This document shows, piece by piece, positions 36,702 to 45,778 of a stretch of 64,000 nt of DNA. The translations under genes were made by a program, and so were the position numbers. The stretch comes from Allomuricauda sp. F6463D (GTDB lineage: Bacteria > Bacteroidota > Bacteroidia > Flavobacteriales > Flavobacteriaceae). Location of the stretch: positions 1,634,160 to 1,698,159 of the forward strand of contig NZ_JALKAN010000001.1 in NCBI RefSeq assembly GCF_023015965.1, read 5' to 3'. The notes beneath the pieces were generated by a model that worked only from the letters and a program-made list of their open reading frames with translations, was not told the DNA's origin and did no database searches. Each line of letters opens with the position of its first letter. Position 1 is the stretch's first letter.

Positions 36702-38852
36702 ATGAAACGATCATTAGTACTTGCCATTCTGACCATTTTCCTTGTATTGGGATGCAAAAAAAACGAACAACATAGGTTTGATTATCCCGAAATCCCTAAT
36801 ACCAGTGTGGTAGAGGAGCATTATGGAATTTCATACACAAATGCGTTCTCCAACCTTGAAAAAATCAACGATTCCTCCATTGTACAATGGTTCAAAGAGC
36901 AGGACTCCATCACGGAATCCTATTTTGATGCGACACCGCAGTACCGGGAAGTTTACGCCTACTACGATTCTTTGGAAAACAAGGAAAAGGATCCGGCACG
37001 CAGGATTTTTTATAATGAATCCGGTGCTACCTTTTATTTATCAAGGGCCAAGGACAAAAGAAACCTGTTATATCGTCAGGAGAAAGGGAGCAGCTCCCAA
37101 TTGCTGTACGACCCCAAAGTCTATAAGGATGGCTCCTATGACATCGCTTATTACAAACCCTCCTATAATGGGAAATATGTGGCCATGGCCATGGAAAAGG
37201 AAGGCCATTTTTTTGACGAACTCCTTATTTTGGATTGCGAGGCCAAAAAAACCATAGGAGAGCCTATAGTAAATACAAAGCCTAAAAAAGCAGGCGGTTA
37301 TGTGTGGGCCCCGGACAACAAGTGCATTTCCTTTATTGCCTATCCGAACTATGGGGAAGACCACAATGATCGAAATAGCTATACGGCATTGTATTGTCTG
37401 GACAACTTGGATGGGACAGCTAAATCCATATTCAAAGATGGTAAAAATGGGGTACATCTAAATCAAGAGTACTATCCGGTACCCATGTTCCGTTCAAGCC
37501 AGAGCAACTTTATGTTCATTTATGCCGGGAATGCATCGGATTTTTGGGATAGTTATTACATTCCAATTGAAGATTATAAAGCGGGGAGGTATTCCTGGAA
37601 GAAACTATACTCCAGTGACGACATGATATTCCATGATTGGGGTACGGAACGCGATGGCAAATATTATTTTAAGCGACTTCATGAGGATAATATAGAATTA
37701 TGCATGGTCGATTTGGAAGATGCCGATTTTGAACATCCAAAGGTGTTGTACTCAGGCAAGGGAGAAGACCAATTGAGTGGATTTAAAGTTACCCGTGACA
37801 ATATATATTATACCGTGAGCACCAACGGTATTGCTTCGGTTTTGTATAGATACATGGAAAATACGGAAGATGTGCCAATAGAGCTACCTGCTGCTGCAGG
37901 TGAAATAACGTTCGACTACCGTTCTCCCTATAAGAATGATCTATGGGTTTCCCTATCGGGGTGGACTTCCAACCCGAAGGATTATTATTTAGATCCGGAG
38001 ACCGGAAAATTTGAGTTTGTGAAATTGGGCATGTGGCCGGATTTCCCCGAGTTTTCGAATATTATAAGTGAAGTCGTGGAAGTGACATCACACGATGGCA
38101 CAAAGATTCCACTGAGCATCGTGAGGAGAAAAGACCACGCATTTGATAAGGAATCCATGGGCATTATCACGGCCTATGGAGCTTATGGCATCTCAGAAAC
38201 CCCGTGGTTCCACTCCCCTATTGCAGATTTTGTCCATCAGGGGAACATCTATGCCTCTGCCCATGTCAGGGGCGGTGGAGAAAAAGGACCTAAATGGCAT
38301 GAAGCGGGCATGAAGTCTTCCAAAGCGAATTCTTGGAAAGATTTGAACGCCTGCAGTCAATTTTTAATCGACAATGGTTACATCCATCCCAAGAGACTTG
38401 GGCTCACAGTTAGCAGTGCCGGGGGGATAACCGGCGGCATGGCCGTTAACGAACGACCGGATCTATATGGAGTCTTTACGGGCTTCGTCCCCAATTTGAA
38501 TGTGATCAGGACCGAATATATGGAAGGCTTTGACGATTCCGATACAGCTTTTGAATTTGGGAGCATCAAAGAAAAGGAAAGTTACCAGGATTTACTTCGA
38601 ATGGATCCAGTCGTGAATCTATCCAAGGACAAGGAATATCCGAGCACACTTATGATCATAGGGTTTAATGATTACTTAATCCCACCATCGGGTCCCGGAA
38701 AATACACAGCCCTTTTACAATCGTATAACATGGCTAACGACAAGCCCTATTTATTGGACGTAAAATTTGATGCCGAGCATGAGATAGATTGGGTCGAAGA
38801 CTATGCTAAAATGTTGTTTTTCACCAAAACCGAACTTGAAAAAAGACATTAG
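36702..38852 (+). CDS. Prolyl-oligopeptidase-like (S9A) lipoprotein
   Basis: About 716 residues from ATG 36702; an ATG at 36690 is nearly inside the preceding terminator and less likely. Lipoprotein signal MKRSLVLAILTIFLVLGCKK. An N-terminal seven-bladed propeller region is followed by the hydrolase domain. The nucleophile region reads LGLTVSSAGGITGG with Ser572, so the usual Gly two residues before the Ser is Val; the acid lies in GFNDYLIPP and the His in DAEHEIDW. S9A enzymes cut short peptides after proline; this one has an altered elbow and could be changed or weak in activity. Being next to the peptide gene suggests action on small peptides outside the cytoplasm. Confidence 0.85.
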   Translation: MKRSLVLAILTIFLVLGCKKNEQHRFDYPEIPNTSVVEEHYGISYTNAFSNLEKINDSSIVQWFKEQDSITESYFDATPQYREVYAYYDSLENKEKDPARRIFYNESGATFYLSRAKDKRNLLYRQEKGSSSQLLYDPKVYKDGSYDIAYYKPSYNGKYVAMAMEKEGHFFDELLILDCEAKKTIGEPIVNTKPKKAGGYVWAPDNKCISFIAYPNYGEDHNDRNSYTALYCLDNLDGTAKSIFKDGKNGVHLNQEYYPVPMFRSSQSNFMFIYAGNASDFWDSYYIPIEDYKAGRYSWKKLYSSDDMIFHDWGTERDGKYYFKRLHEDNIELCMVDLEDADFEHPKVLYSGKGEDQLSGFKVTRDNIYYTVSTNGIASVLYRYMENTEDVPIELPAAAGEITFDYRSPYKNDLWVSLSGWTSNPKDYYLDPETGKFEFVKLGMWPDFPEFSNIISEVVEVTSHDGTKIPLSIVRRKDHAFDKESMGIITAYGAYGISETPWFHSPIADFVHQGNIYASAHVRGGGEKGPKWHEAGMKSSKANSWKDLNACSQFLIDNGYIHPKRLGLTVSSAGGITGGMAVNERPDLYGVFTGFVPNLNVIRTEYMEGFDDSDTAFEFGSIKEKESYQDLLRMDPVVNLSKDKEYPSTLMIIGFNDYLIPPSGPGKYTALLQSYNMANDKPYLLDVKFDAEHEIDWVEDYAKMLFFTKTELEKRH

Positions 38853-39661
38853 GCATCGCTTTTTTCGATATGTTGGGATAACCGATATGACAGTTCATCC
38901 AAGAATTTGGCCCTGTCCTTTTTTCTTGCACATATCCCAATATAGGTGCGATAGCAATCCCCTAAATTGAAATTGAACATATGCTCAAATGCCCTGGCTA
39001 TTTGTTTGATATCCGCTTTCCCATGATTAAAGGCCCGGGATACATAAAGGGCATATACCAATTCGGTCAAGGAAACTTTAGAGGAAGTCCAATACAGATC
39101 ACTCGATTTATTGGAGTTTATAGTACTTGCCAACCGATCTCGGATGTATATCATGGCCTGTTGACCAGCCTGTATCCTTGCCCACAAGCGGTCATGTGAA
39201 GTATTGAATTGGGGATCGAGCATATAAGAAGGCTTATACTTACCAAAGTAATCTACCGTGTACTTTCGGGTAAAGAACTGTGCATCGAAATGGTTCAACT
39301 TCAATTTCATATATTTTATAAAATCCGAGTGCGTTGTGAAAAAGGCATTCCATTTCTTGGATCTGGCCTTGACAAGTTTTCGTAACGCCTCAAGATCCGT
39401 AGCAGGACAATTAAGTTCAAAGTCCAGTACTTCAGTATAATAGATTAGGTTGACCATGGGTATTTGTTTGGTGTATTTAAAAAACTCAATTTCCTCCCGG
39501 TCGTCCGAAAACGCTTGAACGGTAACTTTGTCTCTAAGTTCCCATAAACGGGTACGGCAGAGGGCAATAATCTCCATGGCTGCATCAATGGTACTGGATG
39601 TTGATGATTCGATTTCCGCTATTCTTATTTCAAGTTTGGATTTGTGCAATGTTCTTTTCAT
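38849..39661 (-). CDS. rteC: RteC-like conjugative element regulator
   Basis: The frame is open to 39754; ATG 39661 (MKRTLHKSKLEIRIAEIESS) is the preferred start. 270 residues. The central part (KWNAFFTTHSDFIKYMKLKL, FDAQFFTRKYTVDYF) matches the RteC family, which in Bacteroides elements such as CTnDOT activates excision. Here no rteA/rteB or excision genes are seen beside it. Its stop overlaps the stop of the convergent peptidase gene. Confidence 0.85.
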   Translation of the reverse strand: MKRTLHKSKLEIRIAEIESSTSSTIDAAMEIIALCRTRLWELRDKVTVQAFSDDREEIEFFKYTKQIPMVNLIYYTEVLDFELNCPATDLEALRKLVKARSKKWNAFFTTHSDFIKYMKLKLNHFDAQFFTRKYTVDYFGKYKPSYMLDPQFNTSHDRLWARIQAGQQAMIYIRDRLASTINSNKSSDLYWTSSKVSLTELVYALYVSRAFNHGKADIKQIARAFEHMFNFNLGDCYRTYIGICARKKDRAKFLDELSYRLSQHIEKSDA

Positions 39662-40163
39662 ATTTAAAAGGTTAAGGCACATAAACAGGTCGTTAAAGAT
39701 TGGGGTCTTTCCATCATGATCGATGAACTCTTCAAATATGACCAACCCAATCAAGAAATAAAAAGTAAAATATCAGTAGTTTACAAAACTAGGGATTTTA
39801 ACACGGGCTACATGAGCCCACTAATCAACCAAAAGCCTTACAGTAACTGTATTGAACAAAGAACAGTGCGGTAAATGGAAATGCACCACAGAAACAGGGG
39901 CATTTTATAAATAACACTGTAAAACGTAGCATGGATATGTTCAAAAATAAGCTTGAAAGCACTCTACACTCGACTTTAAGGTTACTGATCCGACAACCTC
40001 TTAAAGAAAAAAACTGCAAATAACCGGATTTTGCCAACCGATTCCCGTGTTTTACCATTTTCTACACCATTGTTATCCAATAGTTTAGCAGTGTAATATC
40101 ATATGTATGATATGCTACAAGTTTCCCCAAAAACAGAGTTCAATTAATTTGACCCATGAATCC
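39662..40163. other. Divergent intergenic region, rteC / MauE-like gene
   Basis: About 500 bp with promoters expected on both strands. It contains two small symmetric sequences: GGGCT/AGCCC at 39805-39819 and TACAGTAACTGTA at 39839-39851. No gene or RNA recognised. It may be the boundary between the mobile region and the next locus. Confidence 0.35.
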
Positions 40164-40598
40164 ATGAAAGTACACGCTGTCCATAAGAAACATCTTATCA
40201 CTGCCATTGTAGTATTGTTCATTTTTTTATTTGTGTATGCTGCAACGAGCAAGCTGATGGATTTTCAACAGTTCACAATCCAATTGAGCCAGTCTCCAGT
40301 ACTTACGGCCTACGCCAATGAGGCGGCATGGGGCATTCCCGTAGTGGAATACTTCTTGGTCATATTATTCGTGTTCAACGAATTCCGATTATGGGCTCTG
40401 TATGGCAGTTTTGCCCTGATGGTCATGTTCACTACCTATATTGCACTGGTAATTAACTTCAGTGATTACATCCCCTGTTCCTGTGGAGGGGTTCTAGAAA
40501 ATATGGGTTGGACCGAACATATTGTATTCAACCTGTTCTTTGTGGCCTTGGCGGTCATCGGTATCCTGAGATTGGAGTCGTCTGATCCAACCCAATAA
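40164..40598 (+). CDS. MauE/DoxX-type redox-associated membrane protein
   Basis: ATG 40164 (MKVHAVHKKHLITAIVVLFI) gives 144 residues with four membrane helices and the motif IPCSCGG, the paired-cysteine signature of MauE-like proteins, which help form disulfides in exported proteins. A small four-cysteine exported protein is encoded two genes downstream and is a natural client. First gene of a three-gene plus-strand unit. Confidence 0.85.
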   Translation: MKVHAVHKKHLITAIVVLFIFLFVYAATSKLMDFQQFTIQLSQSPVLTAYANEAAWGIPVVEYFLVILFVFNEFRLWALYGSFALMVMFTTYIALVINFSDYIPCSCGGVLENMGWTEHIVFNLFFVALAVIGILRLESSDPTQ

Positions 40599-40621
40599 CC
40601 CAAAATCCTAAAACCTTAACC

Positions 40622-41716
40622 ATGGGTATAAACCGCGTCCTTTTCAAACTATTGGGCACTGCCTCTCTAAGTATAGGAGCGGTCATCATCGTCTTTCTCT
40701 TTTCGGAACAGCAGGTTCACCGCAACAATGCTTTTACCCGGAGGTATCCACCCCATCCAGTGGTCAAAACATATAATCTGGACATTGGCTATAATTCCTA
40801 TTATGTAGCAGGATGGGATACAGATTTCCTGTACCTGGGCAATAGCACAGCACCCTGGCATCTGCTCCGTGTGGATTTGGGCACCCGGGATACCGTCCAT
40901 ATCCGCATGGAACCATTAAATAAAGGTCTTCGGTACCGTTCCTTGGAGACCAGGGTACTCCCTCCCTATTTCTATATCATGGACGGAACCATGCCCTTTA
41001 TCCTCCGGGGAACGATTGGGGACTGGAAAGCCGCCCCTTGGATGGAAGAAACGGCCTTTTTCAACCGGGCCATACCCATTGACAGCAACCATTTGTTTAT
41101 CCGTACCATCAGCAGCCAAACCCAACGGTCCGCCTTGGGTATAATTCAACAAACAGATAGTTTTTACATCCGTTTGGACACCACCCTATTGGAGACCCAA
41201 TTGGATGGTATTTTCGATGTGGACGGGATGTTGGTTCAAAGCGGGGACGGCATGTACTTGGGCTATCTATATTTTTACCGTAACATATTCATAGTCCTGG
41301 ATTCCAAGATGGAAAATCCAAAAAACCAACGGACCATAGATACGGTAGAGCAGGGTCAAATTCAAGTAGCTGAAGCCAACAGCCACGACCAAATTCAATT
41401 ACAGGCCCCTCCTTTGATCGTCAATAGATCGGGGGCCATGGACGGGAACCTATTCTTGGTACAATCGGATCGATTGGGCCGAAATGAAAGTAAGTCCATG
41501 TTGGACCAGGCCTCCATCATAGATGTATACAACCACCAAAGAGGCACATACGAGTTCAGTTTTTACCTGTACCATATTCGAAAAAACAAGGTTCGGGAAT
41601 TTGCGATCCGAGGGGCATATGTGATTGCTCTGATCGGTGACCAGTTATCCGTGTACCGCACCGGGAAAGCCTACTTTGACCAAACAACAAACACCGAAGA
41701 AACTACAGGCCTGTAG
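40622..41716 (+). CDS. Membrane-anchored periplasmic protein of unknown function
   Basis: 364 residues. One membrane helix at 8-28 (FKLLGTASLSIGAVIIVFLF) anchors a soluble beta-rich domain (YYVAGWDTDFLYLGNSTAPW, DQASIIDVYNHQRGTYEFSF) whose repeated strand pattern suggests a propeller. No catalytic motif recognised. It lies between the MauE-like gene (23 bp) and the four-cysteine protein gene (59 bp), so these three probably act together. Confidence 0.65.
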   Translation: MGINRVLFKLLGTASLSIGAVIIVFLFSEQQVHRNNAFTRRYPPHPVVKTYNLDIGYNSYYVAGWDTDFLYLGNSTAPWHLLRVDLGTRDTVHIRMEPLNKGLRYRSLETRVLPPYFYIMDGTMPFILRGTIGDWKAAPWMEETAFFNRAIPIDSNHLFIRTISSQTQRSALGIIQQTDSFYIRLDTTLLETQLDGIFDVDGMLVQSGDGMYLGYLYFYRNIFIVLDSKMENPKNQRTIDTVEQGQIQVAEANSHDQIQLQAPPLIVNRSGAMDGNLFLVQSDRLGRNESKSMLDQASIIDVYNHQRGTYEFSFYLYHIRKNKVREFAIRGAYVIALIGDQLSVYRTGKAYFDQTTNTEETTGL

Positions 41717-41775
41717 CTGGGAGAAGATCGAAAACCCATTAATAGAGTAGATCATCATTTTAATATCTATGTATT

Positions 41776-42054
41776 ATGAAAACAAAAGCAATCAAATTTG
41801 TAATGCCGGCCTTGACCATCGTTTTTGCCATTGCCGCAAGTGCCTTTACCGCCGTTGAACTAGAATCGGCCGATGCATCCATGATTACCCAGGGATATAT
41901 TCAACCTGACCCACAGGAATCTTGTGAACAGGTGAACAATCTGGATTGTTCCCTAGCGGGCACTTATTTGTGTACCTCGGACGGGTTCCAGGTTTATCGT
42001 GATGAAAATGGCACCTCCTGTAGCTTTCAATTAAAGAAAACTACGCCCAATTAA
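41776..42054 (+). CDS. Small exported four-cysteine protein (DUF6520-like)
   Basis: 92 residues. Signal peptide (FVMPALTIVFAIAASAFTAV) and a short mature part with four cysteines (QESCEQVNNLDCSLAGTYLC, then GTSCSFQ). It resembles a family of small Bacteroidota proteins found near MauE-like genes (DUF6520, from memory). Two disulfides are likely, with the MauE-like protein as helper. The role could be structural, signalling or toxic. Ends at a strong terminator. Confidence 0.7.
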   Translation: MKTKAIKFVMPALTIVFAIAASAFTAVELESADASMITQGYIQPDPQESCEQVNNLDCSLAGTYLCTSDGFQVYRDENGTSCSFQLKKTTPN

Positions 42055-42060
42055 TCCAGA

Positions 42061-42086
42061 AAAGGAGCCTTGATGAAGGCTCCTTT
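42061..42086. terminator. Bidirectional terminator between converging operons
   Basis: AAAGGAGCCTT and AAGGCTCCTTT pair perfectly (11 bp) around the loop GATG. It lies 6 bp after the four-cysteine gene and 10 bp after the convergent metalloprotease gene and should serve both strands. Confidence 0.88.
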
Positions 42087-42096
42087 CTTATATAAC

Positions 42097-44355
42097 CTAA
42101 TCCGAAGGAACAAATTCCTCCATCAATTGCAGGCACAACAACAGATGGGCCTCGACTATGGCATCTTTATGGGCCTTCAGTGCCTTGTTGACCTGATCCC
42201 AGACCGTATAGATTTCTGATAGCAGCACACTTTTGGCATAATCACTGTACATATTGGCATCGGTTCTTGGAACGGCAAAGAAGTAGTTTTTTCTATGGGA
42301 GATCCATTTGCCGGACTGCACGATATAGGCCCTTTGCAACTCCTGTTGTTGCCTATCCACATTCTTTAAATCGGAGAAAAGTCCGGCACGCAACTGGGAC
42401 ATCATTTTTTTTGATATGCCTTGATGGGATTCCAAACCTTCCATAAATTCCAGTCTTTTCAAACGACGGCCATCCAATACTTCATTCAACAACTTCACTT
42501 GATACTGCAGAAATTGATCTCCATTGGTGGAATATTGTATCTTATCCAAAAACTCAGGATTGGACAACCACGCTTGTTGGGCAAAGGCATGTTTGAGCAA
42601 AAACTGCATAGCTTCCTCTTGTTTTGCCATCGGAATGGGGTCGTACACAGCACCATCCTGAGATCCCATTTTATATTGAATGCCATAGCCCCCTATCATG
42701 GATACGATCTGATACATATAATTGTACCACAGTTTAAGGGTCTTATGATAGAGTCGAACCAATACAGTGTTGTCCCGCTGATCATTGTTCAAACTGGGCA
42801 ACAGATCCATGACCCGTTTCATATTTTTAAGGCTCAAACGTACACTTTCCACGGGGTCATCGTTCCCGACCACCTCATTGACCGTACCTGGCCCCAAAAC
42901 TTCCATCTGACCATTATTGAATCGCAACCATGGAATACTGTCCTGTTTGCTGACCATGGCGTCAAGATAGGGCAATTCATCCTCAGGGGATTGTGTCCCC
43001 GGAAAAAATCGATATCCCCAAGCAATATGGAATTCATCCATAGGCCCCACCCGTTGGATCAATAGTGAAGGTGGTATCCCATCCTCAGGTTGCACCACGG
43101 TATTATGTCTACAATAATTCATAATACTGGGAGTATGTCCCATGGTTTCCAACCAGGATCGATCTCTCATCTTTTCCAAGGGGTAGGCATACTCCCCGAA
43201 ATTGGCATCCTTTATACCCAATATATGTCCCATTTCATGGGCCGTAAGGTATTGGATCAGCGCCCCGTTCAGCTCATCGGAAAAATGATATTCCCATGCC
43301 CTTTCATCCAAGGGGGCACAACGGATTAAATAATCTTCGGACAGTCCAGGAATTAAAGTGGATAAAAGGATATCCCCTTTAAGGATCTCCCCGCTACGCT
43401 GGTCAATGATGGTGATTGCGGAAGACCCGCCACCAGAAACTTCGGGATTCCTCACCTTGGCATGTCTGTTCCAACGGATCATGGAAAAATTGACACTGTT
43501 CCCGATACGTCCATCCAAGTGCTCAGGTAGCTCACGTACCTCGATGGCATTGGAGAACCCTGCTTTTTCAAAGGCTCTGGACCACTCCAATACACCCGCC
43601 CTTAGAAAAGGTTTCCACTTATCAGGAGTTATAGGGTCAAGGTACAATACAATTGGCTTGATAGGGTCCCCTATTTTTTTTGCCCCCTTCTTTTTTTCCA
43701 AGCGCCAACGGGTAATACTGCCTCTTTCGGTACGAAGTTGTTCGCCCAACAAAAAATTTTGATTCTCATATGAATAGGCCATGCGATGATCGTACAATCT
43801 CGGCTGCATGGCCTTGGGCAACCTATAGAGGCTGAAATCCGCCTCCACCGTCCTGCTGGCCCCTCTATAGGGCACTGTCCTTTGGGTCCGTACTATGGTC
43901 TCATTGTCCAAATAGACCACTTCTTCAATATAGGACAGGTTGGACAGTACACTTTCCGGTGGTCCGGGCTGCCATGGGATGTGGGTCTGTAAAAACAAGT
44001 CGGTCGCATCGATATGTACGGTCGGTCCATCACCAAGTATGGGAAAACGGCCGATGACCCTTGATGCAATTGCTTGGTTTCCCAATAGGGGAAGTTCAAT
44101 ATCCAATTCGGATTTGACCCTTGGTATGGTCAAAAGCACATAATCCTCCTCTCTGGTCCACACCACTTGATGGTCCCCGGTACCATGCCGGACAAACAAC
44201 ATGGGAACCCCAAAGACCTCTGGTTCCAATCCAAGTATGAGACGTTCGTCCTTCAATTCTGCGGATACCCCTGAAAAAACCTGCCCCCAGAGGGGACAGG
44301 CGACTAACCAAACAATGCATGAAAACAAAAATTGGCATTTCATGTACTTTGCCAT
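42097..44355 (-). CDS. HExxH zinc metalloprotease, exported
   Basis: Frame open to 44385; ATG 44355 (MAKYMKCQFLFSCIVWLVAC) or 44343 opens the signal peptide. About 752 residues. The zinc motif is TAHEMGHILGIKDANFGEY (His383, Glu384, His387 counted from 44385). In the related DUF5117-type metalloproteases the third ligand is usually His (HExxHxxGxxH); here the position holds Asp393, as in snapalysin-like enzymes. Beta-rich N-terminal half and helical C-terminal part match the family. It starts just after SusD in the same operon and probably processes imported or surface protein substrate. Confidence 0.87.
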   Translation of the reverse strand: MAKYMKCQFLFSCIVWLVACPLWGQVFSGVSAELKDERLILGLEPEVFGVPMLFVRHGTGDHQVVWTREEDYVLLTIPRVKSELDIELPLLGNQAIASRVIGRFPILGDGPTVHIDATDLFLQTHIPWQPGPPESVLSNLSYIEEVVYLDNETIVRTQRTVPYRGASRTVEADFSLYRLPKAMQPRLYDHRMAYSYENQNFLLGEQLRTERGSITRWRLEKKKGAKKIGDPIKPIVLYLDPITPDKWKPFLRAGVLEWSRAFEKAGFSNAIEVRELPEHLDGRIGNSVNFSMIRWNRHAKVRNPEVSGGGSSAITIIDQRSGEILKGDILLSTLIPGLSEDYLIRCAPLDERAWEYHFSDELNGALIQYLTAHEMGHILGIKDANFGEYAYPLEKMRDRSWLETMGHTPSIMNYCRHNTVVQPEDGIPPSLLIQRVGPMDEFHIAWGYRFFPGTQSPEDELPYLDAMVSKQDSIPWLRFNNGQMEVLGPGTVNEVVGNDDPVESVRLSLKNMKRVMDLLPSLNNDQRDNTVLVRLYHKTLKLWYNYMYQIVSMIGGYGIQYKMGSQDGAVYDPIPMAKQEEAMQFLLKHAFAQQAWLSNPEFLDKIQYSTNGDQFLQYQVKLLNEVLDGRRLKRLEFMEGLESHQGISKKMMSQLRAGLFSDLKNVDRQQQELQRAYIVQSGKWISHRKNYFFAVPRTDANMYSDYAKSVLLSEIYTVWDQVNKALKAHKDAIVEAHLLLCLQLMEEFVPSD

Positions 44356-44371
44356 AGGGGTATGATTTTTA

Positions 44372-45769
44372 TTAATATCCTTCATTTTGTGGCTGTAGTT
44401 TAGGGTTCAACAAGAGTTCCGATTCCGGAATGGGCAGTAAGCTATCGGTGCCTTCCCAACCGGGCTTGAAAGCCCCCAACACCGCATCGGCCCTCTTGGT
44501 CCGTTTCAAATCAAAAAATCGGTGTCCCTGTTCCAAAAACAGCTCTACCCTTCGTTCCGCAAGGATCGCCTCCACCAGGGTGGTCTGATCCGTAAAGGGC
44601 AAAGGATCAAGATTGGCCCTACTGCGAAGGGCATTGAGATAGGTCAAGGCCTGTATTGGGTTTCCCAAATAGGCCTGCGACTCCGCAACGATCAAATAGA
44701 GTTCTGCCAAGCGGAACTGCACGGAATACTCCCTAGTCACTGCTGTTGGAGCAAATTCCGTGTATTTATTGTTAAAGTACCACACCTGTTCTCCTTCGGA
44801 TACGGCCCCTACCCATAAAGTACTTCGGGCATCCCCTTCCTCAAAGCTGGCCAACAGCCTTTGGGACAGAGCTGAATTCGGGGGCGGTCCCGATACTATG
44901 ATATAAGTAAATCCTTCATTGGTGTTGTCCCCTGAAAGGTTGGGACCCAATTGCCAAAGGGTCTCCGGACTCTCTTTCAAGAACACCCCATTAAGATCAG
45001 GGGAAAGGGCAAACCCACCATTGGAGATAACATAAGAAGCTTCGGCCAGTGCCTTTTCCCAATCTTCCAAATAGAGATGGACACGCGACAACAGGGCTGC
45101 CGCCGTCCAGTGGTCCGGGCGCAGGCGTTCCATATCCCCATTCGAGGGGGACAACAAGGCTTTGGCCATATTCAGGTCTTCCAAGATGTTTTGGTACACC
45201 AGATCAACTTCGATGCGGGATACCTCACGATTGGCATCATAGTCCGTAGTGTCGACATAGGGTACTGGCCCGAAGAGATTGACCACATAAAAATGTAGCA
45301 ACCCCCTGATGAAATGGGCTTCTCCCTTAAACCGGTCCTTTTCCATTTCCGTCAAAGCATTGGATTCTTCCACACCTTCAAGAATACGGTTGGCGGCATA
45401 GATCAGGTTGTAACTGGAGTTCCAGAGGTTCTGAACGGTATTATCGCTGGGCAATACACTATTTTGTGCCACATTGTCCACATCGGGCAGATTAAGACTA
45501 AAGAGCTCCAGTTCATCCGTATAATGTCCCATGAGGTACCCCAGTCCATTGGATGTCCCGGCCACTGGGGAACTTTCCCGCAGTTCCGCATAGATGTGGG
45601 CCAAGGCGGCATCCACGGTAGCGGCATCCTCGAACACCACGGTTCCCGTCAATTGATCGATCGGTGGGTCTACCTCCAAAAAGTCCTCGCAGGACAACAG
45701 GATGGAAAACAGCAGAGCACCGCACATGAGGTGACCAAACCTATAAAGTTGCATATTTCGCATTTTCAT
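44372..45769 (-). CDS. SusD/RagB-family nutrient-binding lipoprotein
   Basis: 465 residues, lipoprotein signal (CGALLFSILLSCEDFLEVDP), typical SusD start (TVVFEDAATVDAALAHIYAE) and end (ILAERRVELFLEQGHRFFDL, then LLPIPESELLLNPKL). ATG 45754 is an alternative start. Surface lid of the SusC transporter encoded 9 bp upstream. Confidence 0.93.
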   Translation of the reverse strand: MKMRNMQLYRFGHLMCGALLFSILLSCEDFLEVDPPIDQLTGTVVFEDAATVDAALAHIYAELRESSPVAGTSNGLGYLMGHYTDELELFSLNLPDVDNVAQNSVLPSDNTVQNLWNSSYNLIYAANRILEGVEESNALTEMEKDRFKGEAHFIRGLLHFYVVNLFGPVPYVDTTDYDANREVSRIEVDLVYQNILEDLNMAKALLSPSNGDMERLRPDHWTAAALLSRVHLYLEDWEKALAEASYVISNGGFALSPDLNGVFLKESPETLWQLGPNLSGDNTNEGFTYIIVSGPPPNSALSQRLLASFEEGDARSTLWVGAVSEGEQVWYFNNKYTEFAPTAVTREYSVQFRLAELYLIVAESQAYLGNPIQALTYLNALRSRANLDPLPFTDQTTLVEAILAERRVELFLEQGHRFFDLKRTKRADAVLGAFKPGWEGTDSLLPIPESELLLNPKLQPQNEGY

Positions 45770-45778
45770 AATTTCTGT

